Shown one piece after another: positions 35,858 through 47,800 of a stretch of 64,000 nt of DNA. The stretch is from Pokkaliibacter sp. MBI-7 (GTDB lineage: Bacteria > Pseudomonadota > Gammaproteobacteria > Pseudomonadales > Balneatricaceae), in contig NZ_JARVTG010000002.1 in the NCBI RefSeq assembly GCF_029846635.1, positions 62,001 through 126,000 of the forward strand. The letters are read 5' to 3'. The notes beneath the pieces are model-generated. The model saw only the letters and a program-made list of their open reading frames with translations. It ran no database searches and was not told the DNA's origin. Numbering within the stretch: the first letter of the stretch is position 1; the number at the start of each line of letters is the position of its first letter. The position numbers were made by a program, and so were the translations under genes.

Positions 35858-38800
35858 GCGAGACAACCCGTCATCTGTCACGCTTTTTATCTGCTGAGGT
35901 ATTGCTGCAGCATCTGCGTAGCCTGGATATCCAGCTCAGTGTCAGTGCAGGCAAGGATCTGCGCTTCAGTGCCCCCGAAGGTGTTTTTACCGATGAGCTG
36001 AAAGAAGCGGTACGGCTGCATAAAGCCGATCTGATTCAACTCCTGAGTGATCAGCCCTCCACGTCCGCCGTGCCATCCGGCACAGACAGCCGTGCGGCAA
36101 CGGCAGCGATCCATACTGAACGACAGCACGTCAGCCCGAAGGCGCAGCAATGTGACCTGAGTCAGGTGCAACTGCATGTCAGTCAGCGTGACTTGCCCGC
36201 TGGCTGGATGGGTATCGATATTGTCGGTGAGCTGCCCAATGAACTGCTCAGTCAGGCGCTGCAGCAGGCCGGGCATGCAGGCATCGATACCTGCCTGAAT
36301 ATCGCTGCAATGGCGGGTGCCGCCCGGGAAGATATTCTGCAGCGCTTTATCCAGACCTCGCTGACGGACAGCAGCAAAGTGCTGCTGATCCGTCTGTCGG
36401 AAACCGTGCAGCTGTTGCTGCTGAGTAGCGTTGGTGCCTCTGCTGAGCATCTGGTCAGTACCCTGTCGCAGTGGCTGGGAGGCAACGTATCAGCGAGCGC
36501 TCCGGGCTGGGAATGTGAGTTTGCCATTCATCCCGCTATCGAAGGGCAGTGGCTGGCGCGGCGTGATGCCCCCGGCAGTCAGACCTATACCGTCAGTTTT
36601 GTTATCCCCCTTGCTGCACTGGGCGTGGCCGACTGGAGTCTGGCCAGCCCGGCACAGCGGCAACTGGTAGAACAGGCGCTGGGGTTTGTTATTGAACGCC
36701 ATCAGGCGCTGCGCAGCAGTTTCATTGAGCGTGATGGTCAGGTACTGCAGCGTGTGTGGCCTGTGGCCCAGTTACTGCAGCAGGATGCTAACCGCATTCG
36801 TGAGGTCGCCGAGATTATCGAACTGGCCGAGCCGGTGTTTGACCCTGGCGTCCCTCCGCTGATCCGTTTTGGCATGAATGCAAGTCAGCCTGATCTGTTG
36901 CTGGTGGTTGCTGATCACCTGATGTTCGATGGCTGGTCGATAGGCATTCTCAAGGCGGAACTGACCGCGCTGCTGAACAGCCAGCCGCTGCCGGAGGCAG
37001 GCTCGCTGCAGCAGCTGAGCGGCAATGCGCGCCAGATGTTAAGCGGTGAAACGGGCAGGGAGTTGCAGCAGTACTGGCTGTCAGCCATGCAGACCGTCAG
37101 CACGCCCCTGTTCAGTGACCCTGATCTCGTGGCCGGGCAAGCCATCGCCGGTCGACGTCGCCTGCTGGCCTTACCTGAGTCCACACTGAGCGCATTACGC
37201 CAGCTGACCCGGGTAGGTGAGGGCGGCACACTGGCCATGGTGTGGAATGCCGTGGTGGTCGCGGCGTTGTCCCGTTACAAGGACAGCGACAGTGGTGTCA
37301 CGCTTGGCCAACCCTTCTCGGGCAGGACTGCCCGTGAGCAGCAGGGTGTCATCGGCTGCTTCGTCAACGTATTGCCGCTGCGGCTGGCGCATCCGGGGGA
37401 GTGGCCCTTTGCGCAGCTGCTTAGCGAAGTGCGTCGTTGCATGAGCGGTGCACTTAATCATCAGCAATACCCTCTGGCGCAGTTGATGATGGCCCTGGCG
37501 ACCGGGCAGGGCGGGCAGCAGGGGCAAAATGTGTTCGACTGCGTGGCGCAGGTGGAAGAAGCTGAAGCCCTGCCGAAAGAGGCTGATGAGCAGTTTGGTG
37601 CCGGCAAGTTTCCGCTGATGCTGGGGCTGCTGCGTTACCGGGAACAGGGGCAGGAGCGGGCCACTATCGCTGCCGAGTTTGACAGTCACCGGTATGGTGA
37701 AGCCTGGGTGCAGCGCCTGCTGGAGCAACTGTGCTGCCTGATTGAGGCAGTCGCGGCGGCACCGGAGCAGAAACTTGCCAGCCTGAATGCCCTGCCACTC
37801 TCACAGCTACAGCAGTTACAGCAGTTTGCCTCGCTACCGTCACGGTTATATCCCCGTGAGCAGGGATTGGCGTCGTTGCTGCATCAGGCCATGGAGCGCT
37901 GGCCGCGGCGTGCGGCGCTGAGTGATGCCTCTCACAGCCTGAACTTTGCAGAGTTGCAGCAGCAGGTTGAGCGCACTGCTGCATTGCTGCAACAACGTGG
38001 GGTGCAGCCCGGAGACGTGGTGGCGCTGGCCATGGCCCGCGCACCTCAGGCCATCGTCGCGACACTGGCCATCAACTGGATCGGTGCCGTTTACCTGCCG
38101 CTGGACAAGGCCATGTCGGCCTCGGCCGCGCTGCCCTTGTTGCGGCAGGCCGAGTGTCGCCTGCTGCTGGTGGATGAGTCCCGTGTGGCTGCGATGACTG
38201 AGCTGGCGGAGCAGCTACCGTTGCTGTTGGTAAACGAGCAGTTGCTGGCTGATCCTGCGGAGCCGGTTAAACCGGTACGCCGCGAAGGTAGTGATGCCGC
38301 TTATATTCTCTTTACCTCCGGTTCTACCGGTGAGCCCAAGGGCGTGGTGGTGCCGCAGCGCGCTGTCGCCCGACTGGTGATGAATACCGATTTGCCCGGC
38401 ATCAGCGAGGCCGATTTTGCCGACGGCGAGGCCATGGCACAGGCAGGTTCGCTGGGCTTTGATGCTGCAACCCTGGAAATCTGGGGTGCATTGCTGAACG
38501 GTGGCCGTGTCCATGTGCTCGGCGATGAGACGCTGTTTGATCCCACGGCCTTTGGCGCGTGCCTGAGTCTGCACAACATCCGGGTGATGTGGCTGACCGC
38601 CAGCCTGTTCAATCGCATGGCCGATGAGCAGCCGGAGGTATTCCGGCCGCTGCGGGTGCTGATGACCGGTGGCGAAACTCTGAGCCCTGAGCATGTCCGC
38701 AAGGTGATGCAAGCGTGCCCGTCACTGCAGCTGCTCAACGGCTATGGCCCGACCGAGAACACCACCTTTACCACTGTGTGGCCGATCAGCCCGGCTGACC

Positions 38801-41800
38801 TGCAGGCCCATGACATTCCCATTGGTCGCCCGGTAGCGCGTAGCAGTGTGTATGTCCTTGATGAGGCGCAGCAGCCGGTGGCTGTGGGCGTCTGGGGTGA
38901 GCTGTATAGCGGTGGCGATGGTCTGGCACTGGGTTATAACGGCCGCGATGACCTGACAGCCGCGGCCTTTGTTGAAGTGGCAGGGTTGAATCCGTCCAGC
39001 CTCATGCAGACGGAGCGCTTCTACCGTACCGGTGATCGGGTTCGCTGGGATAGCGAAGGTCGGCTGCATTTCGGTGGGCGCCGTGATGGTCAGGTCAAAA
39101 TCCGTGGCCATCGTATTGAGCTGAGCGCCATCGAGGCCCAGCTGGCAGCGCTGGATGACATCGGTGATGCCGTGGTCCTGCCTTCGAGCGACCTGGCCAG
39201 TGACAGCGGCGGGCGCAGCCTGCTGGCGGTCTGCACGTTGTCGCAGGCGGTGGATGAAGTGCAACTGGCCGCCCGTTGTCAGCAGTGGCGCACGCGTCTG
39301 AGCCGTTTGCTGCCGGACTATATGGTGCCGGAGCGCTTCTATCTGGCCACCGCGTTACCACTCAATCGCAACGGTAAAAAAGACCGTCGCCGTGTGCAGG
39401 TGGCGCTGCAGGCGGGCGAATACCGGGCCATTCAGCACAGCGTTGAGGTCGGTGCCCGCGCCCAGCCACTGACGGCAGATCCGGCGCTGGCCATGGTCAT
39501 AAGCTGTTTCGCCCGAATTTTCCCCGAGGATGTCATCACTGCACAGAGTGATTTCTTCCAGCTGGGCGGACACAGCCTGCTGGCCATGCGACTGGCGGCA
39601 GAGCTGGAGAGTGCCTCTTCCATTCGCCCCCGACTGGGTGATCTGCTGGATGATCGTACCGTGGCTGCGATGGCTGACCGCCTGCGCCCCTTGCTGCACG
39701 ATACCCGCGTTCAGCAGCAGCTGATTCCCCGTGCAACCGGCGAAGACTTCCCGCTGTCCAGTGGTCAGCTGCGGCTGTGGTTGCTGCAGCGTATGGCACC
39801 GGACAGTGCGGTCTATTCCATTCCGGCGACACTGGAACTGCAGGGGCCACTGAATGCCGATGTGCTGGAGCAGGCGCTGCTCATGCTGGAACAGCGCCAG
39901 CACGCGCTGCGTCTGCGACCACGGCGCAGCGAACGGGATGCCGACGGTGTGCGCCAGTATCTGGCGGAGGCCGGCGGTTTACGTCCGCAGCGTATTGCGC
40001 TGGGTGAAGACGAGGCCCGTGCCCGCATTGCCGCCGAGACCCTGCGACCCTTCCAGCTGGAACAGGAAGCGCCGGTACGGGCGCTGCTGATACAGCTGTC
40101 AGCAGAGCGTCACTGGCTGCATCTGAATTTCCATCACAGCGTCTGTGATGGCTGGTCAGTGGCTATTCTGCTGCGTGAGTTGCTGGCCTGTTATCAGGCC
40201 GCACTGGCTGGCAACAGCCCCGAGCTCCCTGAACTGCCACGCCACTATGAAGATTTTGCCAGCTGGCAGCGCCAGTGGTTGCGCAGTGACGAGGGGCAGG
40301 CCTGCCGTGAGCGCTGGCGTGAACGTCTGACGCCGCAACCTGAACCTCTTAACCTGCCGCTGGACCGCCAGCGCCCGTTACAGCGCCATTTCCGGGGGGC
40401 ATTCATGGACTGGCAATGCCCGCCAGCGTTGTCGGCTGCACTGCAGGCCAAGGCTGAACAGGCGGGCAGCACACCGTTTTCCCTGCTGGCGGCGATCATG
40501 CAGGTCCTGCTGTATCGCCACACCCAGCAGACCGATCTGGCGCTGGGCATGCTGGTGGCCGGGCGAGACCGTGCCGAGCTGGCTGAGCAGGTGGGCTTCT
40601 TCGTCAATACGCTGGTACTGCGTCAGCAGCTGCAGCCGCAGCAGAGTTTCGACAGCCACTGGCAACAGACCCGTGACACCATCCTGCAGGCTATTGCTGA
40701 TCAGCAGTTGCCGTTCGAGGAAATGGTACGGGTGGCTGGCGCAGGGCGGGATCAGCAGCGTAATCCGCTGTTTGACGTCTTGCTGGCCTGGCAGGAGGGC
40801 ACGCCCACTCTGCCTGCCTTGCCCGGTTTGCAGCTGGCGTTGGTGGAAACCCACTTTCCCTTTGCCAAGTTCGATCTGGCGTTCTATTTCTGGCAGTCGC
40901 AGCAACACGGCGGTCTTTGTGGGCAAGTGGAGTTTGATACTGACCTGTTTGACCCCGCCACCATTGAACTGCTGCTGGCCCGCCTGACCTGTCTGGCCGA
41001 GGCGGTTGTGGCGGAACAGCACCCTGACAGCCTGAGCCAGCTGCCGGTGATCCCGGTTGCGGAACAGGCGCTGCTGAGCCGCTTTAACGCCACCGAGACG
41101 GCGCTGCCGACCGAGTTGACGCTGGCGCAGTTGCTGCAACAGCAGGTACTGAGCACGCCAGAACAGCTGGCGGTCGTCGGTGAGCAGGGCCAGCGCCTGA
41201 GCTTCAGCGAGTTTGCTGCCCGTGCCCTGGGCGTCGCTCAGCAATTGCAGCGCGCCGGTGTACAGCCGGGGCAAACCGTAGCCCTGTGCATCAGTCGTTC
41301 TGTCGATATGCTGGTCGCCATTCACGGCATCCTGCTGGCGGGAGCTTGTTATTCTCCCCTTGATCCTCAGCATCCGCCGCAGCGTCGGGCCGATATGCTG
41401 GAAGACCTGAGTGTGGCAGGCACGCAGACACGGGTGCTGACCAGTCAGGCCCATCAGGCGCTGTTTGCAGACCATGCCGTAACCACGCTGCTGGTAGAGC
41501 AGATGGGCCCGGCAGACTGGTCAGACGTGACCCTGCCGGAGGATGCCCGTCAGCTGGCGTATGTGCTCTTTACCTCTGGCTCGACCGGTCGGCCCAAGGC
41601 TGCTGCCATTGAGCAGCACTCGGTGGTCAACCGCATTCTGTGGATGCAGTCGCAGTTCCCGCTGGGCGCAGGCGATGTGATCCTGCAAAAAACGCCGATT
41701 ACCTTTGATGTCTCAGTATGGGAGCTGTTCTGGTGGTCGTGGACCGGTGCGGCGGTTGCCCTGCTGCCGGTGGATGGTGAGAAAGACCCGCAGCTGCTGG

Positions 41801-44800
41801 CACTGGCCATTGAGCAGCAGCAGGTGACGGTGATGCACTTTGTGCCGTCGATGCTGGCCAGCTTCCTCACTGCGCTGGAAGACGGCAAGATTGCCGTCGA
41901 GCGCCTGCGCTCACTCAAATATGTTTTTGCCAGTGGCGAGGCGCTGGATCTGGCGCTGGTGGAGCGTTTCAATCGCCTGCTGCATGGGGCAGTTGGTGCC
42001 GAGCTGCACAACCTTTACGGGCCTACCGAAGCCACGGTCGATGTCACCTGGCAGCCCTGTTCTCCGTGGCAGGGCGGCGACAGCGTGCCTATCGGTAAGC
42101 CTATCGCCAACACCCGCGTGCTGATTCTCGATAGCCAGCAGCAGCCGCTGCCCATCGGTGTGGCCGGTGAGCTGATACTGGCCGGGCCACAGGTGGCGCG
42201 GGGTTATCTCAATCGCCCTGAGCTGACGGCGGAACGTTTCCCCGCTGATCCGCAGGTTGCTGATGGCCGCTGGTATCGCACCGGTGATCTGGGGCGCTGG
42301 CGCCGTGATGGCAGTATCGACTATCTGGGCCGTATTGATCATCAGGTCAAGGTGCGCGGTTTTCGTATCGAGTGCGGTGAGATCGAAGCAGTACTGGAGG
42401 CGCATCCTCTGGTGGAACGTGCTCTGGTGGTGCCTGCCCGAGTAGCCGGGCTGACCGAGCTGCACGCCTATATTCTGCCTGCCAGCGCCAATACAAGCGT
42501 GGCAGCCGACAGCGTACTGACCAGTGCCGAACTGCGTCAGTGCCTGCGTCTGCAGGTGCCGGAATACATGCTCCCGGCACGCTTCTTCCAGCTGGCGCAT
42601 CTGCCGATGACCAGCAGCGGCAAGGTTGACCGCAAGGCGCTGACGGGGACGCCACTGGATCAGCGGGCACCTGCTGGTGCTTCTGCATCCCAGCCACAGA
42701 GCGACACCGTTGCCGGGCTGGAGCAGGAGCTGCTGGCCCTCTGGCAGGCTATTCTGCCGGAGGCGCATTTCAGCAAGGATGACGGCTTCTTCGATGCCGG
42801 TGGCAACTCGCTGCTGCTGCTGCGTCTGTATGACCGCCTGCAGCAGCGCTGGCCTGATCTGTTCACCGTAGCTGACCTGTTCAGCCACAGTACCGTGGCG
42901 GCGCAGGCACGCTGGCTGGCGGGAGAGGGCGCGCAGGCGACGGTTGCTTCTTCCTCCCCGGCGCAGCAGGCACCGAACGAGCCCATAGCCATTATCGGTA
43001 TGGCGGTGCAGGTGGCTGATGCCGAGACACCGCAGCAGCTATGGCAGTTGCTGGCTGAAGGCGCAGATCAGGTGCGGCCTCTGCCTGCTGGCCGTGAGCA
43101 GCTGGCCCGTGAACTGTCGCAAGCACTGGGGCGCACTGCACCACGGCAATTCCGTCAGGCGGCCTATCGTGACGAGCTGTACGGCTTTGAGCCGCGACGC
43201 TTCCGCATGGCACCGGCTGATGCCGCGCTGATCGACCCGGAGCAGCGGCTGTTTCTGGAAACGGCACAGATGGCGCTGGAGGATGCCGGTTACGGTGGAC
43301 AGGCGCTGCGCGGGGATGCCGTAGGCGTGTTCGTCGGTGGTGGCAGCAACATGCTGCACCGACTGGCGCTGGAACAGGCCGACCTTCAGCGTGCAGAGCA
43401 GATTTTTGCTCTCAATGTGCCCTCCAACATTGCCACCCGTCTGTCGTTCCTCAACGACTGGCATGGCCCGGCGGCCTTGCTGGATACCGCCTGTTCGTCA
43501 TCGCTGGTAGCTGTCCATCAGGCCTGCACCGAGCTGCGAAATGGCCACTGTAAGGTGGCACTGGCGGGGGCGGCCAAACTGATTCCGCTGCCGTCTGATG
43601 CGGCGGCGGGCTTCACTATCGATTCTTCCACTGCACGTACCCGCGCCTTTGCCGAAGGGGCCGATGGCACCGGCATGGGTGAGGGCAGTGTGGTGTTTCT
43701 GCTCAAGACCCTGAGTGCTGCTGAGGCCGATGGCGATGCGATCCATGCGGTTATTCGTGGTTCGGCTGTCAATCAGGACGGTGCCTCCAGCAGTGCTGCG
43801 GCGCCCAATCCGCTGGCGCAGGCCAGGGTGATTCAGGCTGCTGCCACGGCCGCTCAGCTGCCGCTGCACAGCCTGTCCTATATCGAGGCCCACGGTACCG
43901 GTACCGCACTGGGTGACCCTATCGAAATCAGCGGTCTGACTCAGGCTTTTGCTGCCAGAGAAAACCGCACTGATGCAGAACAGCCAAAGGCGCTGATCGG
44001 TTCGGTAAAAGGCAACTTCGGCCATCTCGACCATGCCGCCGGGGGGCTGGGCCTGCTCAAAGCGGTACTGTGCCTGCAATACGATCAGGCACCGCCGCAA
44101 CCGTTCTTCACTAAGCCTAATCCGGCCATTGATTTTGATCAGGCGCCGGTGCAGGTAGCGGCGCAGTTGCAACCCTTACCTGTACGTGGCAACCCACGCC
44201 GGGCAGGGGTCAGTTCGTTCGGATTGAGCGGTATCAACGCTCATATCGTGGTTGAGGCTGCACCTGTCGCGACGGCTCAAACGGCTCTGCCGCAGGGCTG
44301 GTCCATTGTGGCCTTGTCGGCGGGCAGCAAGGTGGCCTTGCTGAGCTATGCACAGACGCTACTGGGCTGGCTGGCCGAGCGTGAAGCCGGGCAGGCCGGA
44401 GCGCAGCTGCTGCCTAATATGGCCATGACTCTGTGTCGTGGGCGTGCCGTCATGAGCTGGCGTTTTGCTGTGGCGGTCAGTGACCGGCAGCAACTGATGC
44501 TGGCCCTGATGCAGCTGCTGGCGGGGGATGACCGTGCCGTAGCAGAAGTTGCTGCCCGGCGTGGGGCATTGTCACCTGCGTTAGCTCCGGCAGCGGCCTG
44601 GCATGCCGAACAGGCAGACGCCGAGGCGGCCTGTCAGGGCTGGCTGAGCGGTGGCGAACTGGTCTGGCCTGAGCATCTGCCGGCTCGCCGTTGTCATCTG
44701 CCTTTTGTGCCTTTCAGCCGTCAGCAGTGCAAACCTGCGCTGGCCAAAGGTACGCCGTCGTTTCATCAGCCCTGGTTTAGCGGCCCCACCGCGACCGCCG

Positions 44801-47800
44801 ATGCCCAGGTGTTTACGCTGCAGTTGCAAGACCCAGCCTGCTGGCCTGCGGCCGAGCATCGCCTCAATGGCAAAGCCACACTGGTGGGCATGGCCCTGCC
44901 CGGTCTGGTCGCCGAGGCAGTGCGCCAGCTGGGCCAGTCCCCTGAAGGGCTGACGCTGACCGGGTTACGCTGGTTGCGCCCGCTGCAGGCCGGTCAGGGA
45001 CAGGTCAGCCTGTTGCTGCATGATGATGGCCGTCTGCAGCTGGGGCAGCGTAACAGCCACGGCCGCTGGCTGCTGTCCGCCGAAGGACACTGGTCTGTGC
45101 AGCCTGTGGTGTCGGAGCAGTGGGATCTCACCGCACTGCGGGAGCGTTTCAGTCAGCACCAGCCGATTCCTTCTTTCAGCACTGATCACGGAATTTTGCA
45201 GGTCAGTGAGCGCTGGGATTGTCATCGTGCCTTCTGGGCTGACCCGCACAGCGGCGAAGGTCTGGCGTTGTTGGGGCTGGCCAGCGGTTATGAGGCTGAT
45301 CTGCAGCAGCTGGCACTGCACCCGGCACTGCTGGATGTTGCTGCCAGTCTGGGGATAACGCAGGGGAACAGTGTGCTGTCTGGCTGTGAGTCATTGCAGC
45401 TACTGAGCGCCTTGCCTGCTGAGGTGCTGGCCATTGGTCGTCGCCACAGCGCAGAGCCGGGCGCGCTGGTGGACATCAGCCTGATCAACCCCTCAAGCGG
45501 TGAGCTGTGCTTGCGGATGAGCGGGTTGCGTTTCGCCCAGCTGGGGCAAGCCGAAGACGCCTTGCCTGCCATTTTGCTGCCTCGCTGGCAGGCGGTGGAG
45601 CAGACTGTGGATCTGCGCTGGCCCGCCGGTACGCTGCTGATTACGGATGAGCGCAGCGTCGATGTCTGGCCCTTTGTTCGTTATCTGCCTGCGCAGGTAA
45701 AACGCTGTGCGCTAAACAGCCTCAGCCGTGATGATGTACAGCAGGCACAGCATGTGCTGCTGGCATTGTCTGCCGACAGGCAGCTGGCCGAGCGTACCGG
45801 GCAGGCGTTGCAAACCCTGCTGCGCGGCGTCCGGCAACCCTGCCGGGTGCTGGTGCTGGGCAGTGGTGCCTATCGTCTGGATGATCACGACCCCTTGGAT
45901 GTACAGCCTGATGCCGCACTGGCTGCCGGTGTCTGTCTGGCGGCCGGTAAGGAAGAAGCCCTGCTGGAAGTAGGCTATCTGGATATTGCCGCCGAAGAGG
46001 CCATGATCGGCGCGGCGGCACTGCTCAATCAGTCTGATCGACTGGCGGATGTCAGCCTGTGGCGCTGTGGTCAGGTTTATCGAAGAGACGTGCAGGCAGC
46101 CGAGGTTCCTGCCACAAGCATGTCAGCACGAAACTGGCCGGAGCAGGGTGTGTGTGTGGTGAGCGGTGGTCTGGGTGGCTTTGCTCTGGCTCTGGCACCG
46201 ACTTTCAGCGCGCAGGGCAAGGTGAAGCTGGCCCTGCTCAGTCGTCGTAGCGAAACAGAGCTGGAGCCGCAAGCTCAGGCACAACTGGCCGCCCTGCGTC
46301 AGCAAGGCGTGTCACTGCAACTGTACCGCTGCGACGTCAGCGACTATCAACAGCTGGCCGATACCCTGCAGCAGATACGCAGTCAGCTGGGTGCCATTAC
46401 CGCAGTGGTGCATACCGCCGGAGCCGCCGATGGTGGCTTCCTGGCCAAGCGCAGTCTGGCTGGTTTTGCGCCGGTACTGGCGGCCAAAGTAGAGGGTGCA
46501 CGCCATCTGGATGCCCTGACACGGGATGATCCGCTGACGGCCTTTGTACTGTTTGGCAGTCTGACGGCGGTGCTGGGGGCGCCGGGGCAGAGTGCCTACG
46601 CCGCAGCCAACGCCTGGCTGGACAGCTTTGCTGTCTGGCGCCGTGCCGCTGGCAAGCCGGCACTGAGTATCGACTGGTGCGCACTGGCTGAACAGGGCAT
46701 GGCGGCACGCTTCAACGTGCCTCTGCAGAAAGGGGCATTTATCACCCCTGCACAGGCGCCCATCCTCTGGCAACGGGCACTGGCGGCCGGACAACCACAA
46801 GTCGTGGTGCTTGACCCGGCGTTGCTGACGCAAACACAGCCGCAGAGCCACGCTCAGCCCGTGCCGTCATCGGTAGCCAAAGCCGCTGCAGTACCCGAGG
46901 CTGACGTCGTGCAGAAGGCCGTCGCAGCAGTAGCACCTGATGCTGTGGATCTAAGCCAGACCCTGTGCGCCATCTTTGCCGGGGTGCTGGGGTATGAGCA
47001 GATCAGTATTGACGATGATTTCTATGCGCTGGGCGGGGATTCCATCACCGGCATGCAGATTGTCGAACGGGTCAGCAGGCAAACCGGACTGCAACTGAGT
47101 CTGGCTGATTTGCTGGAGCTGGCTTCGGTGCAGAACATCGTCGCCAGTCTGCCTGCTGCTTCCATAACATCTGAGCCACTCCCTCTATCCACGCAGCCTG
47201 CAACGCTGGCATTACGGCCTGAGCATTCGACACAAATAACTGTAGCCAATGGTGGCGCACCGTCACCGACCGATATGACCACCACGCTCAGTGCCATTTT
47301 TGCTGAGGTGCTGGGCTATGAGCAGGTCAGTGTCGATGATGATTTCTATGCGCTGGGCGGTGACTCCATTACCGGTATGCAGATTGTCGAGAAGATCAGC
47401 CAGCGCACCGGACAGCAGCTGAGTCTGGCGGATCTGCTGGAGCTGGCAACCGTCGGGGCACTGGTGCAGAAACTGGCTGGTGATACCGAAGGTGGAGATA
47501 GCCGAGCGCAAGCGGATTTGGTTGATACTGATGACAGCGAACAGACGGCGGCAGCTGACCTGAGTGAAGGCGAACGTTTTGCCGGGTACTATCCGCTGAG
47601 CTGGGATCAGCTGGCGGTGTTGCATGCCGAACAGGCCGGGGACATGGGTACCGCCTTCAACCTGCCTCACGTGATCAGCCTCAGTGATGAGGTTGAACTT
47701 GATCGCCTGCAACGTGCCATTGTGCAACTGACGGCACGACAGCCGTTGCTCCGTACCTGTCTGGTGTCAGCGCAGGCTGAGGTGCAGCGGGATGACGGCC

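Noticed and set aside
40378..41475. 365-codon minus-strand frame in protein 2
   Set aside because: Lies opposite the second condensation and adenylation domains and has a Gln/Leu/Arg-biased shadow composition.
46950..47480. Beta-branching cassette suggested by tandem ACPs
   Set aside because: No HMG-synthase, decarboxylase or crotonase-like genes are present in the window.
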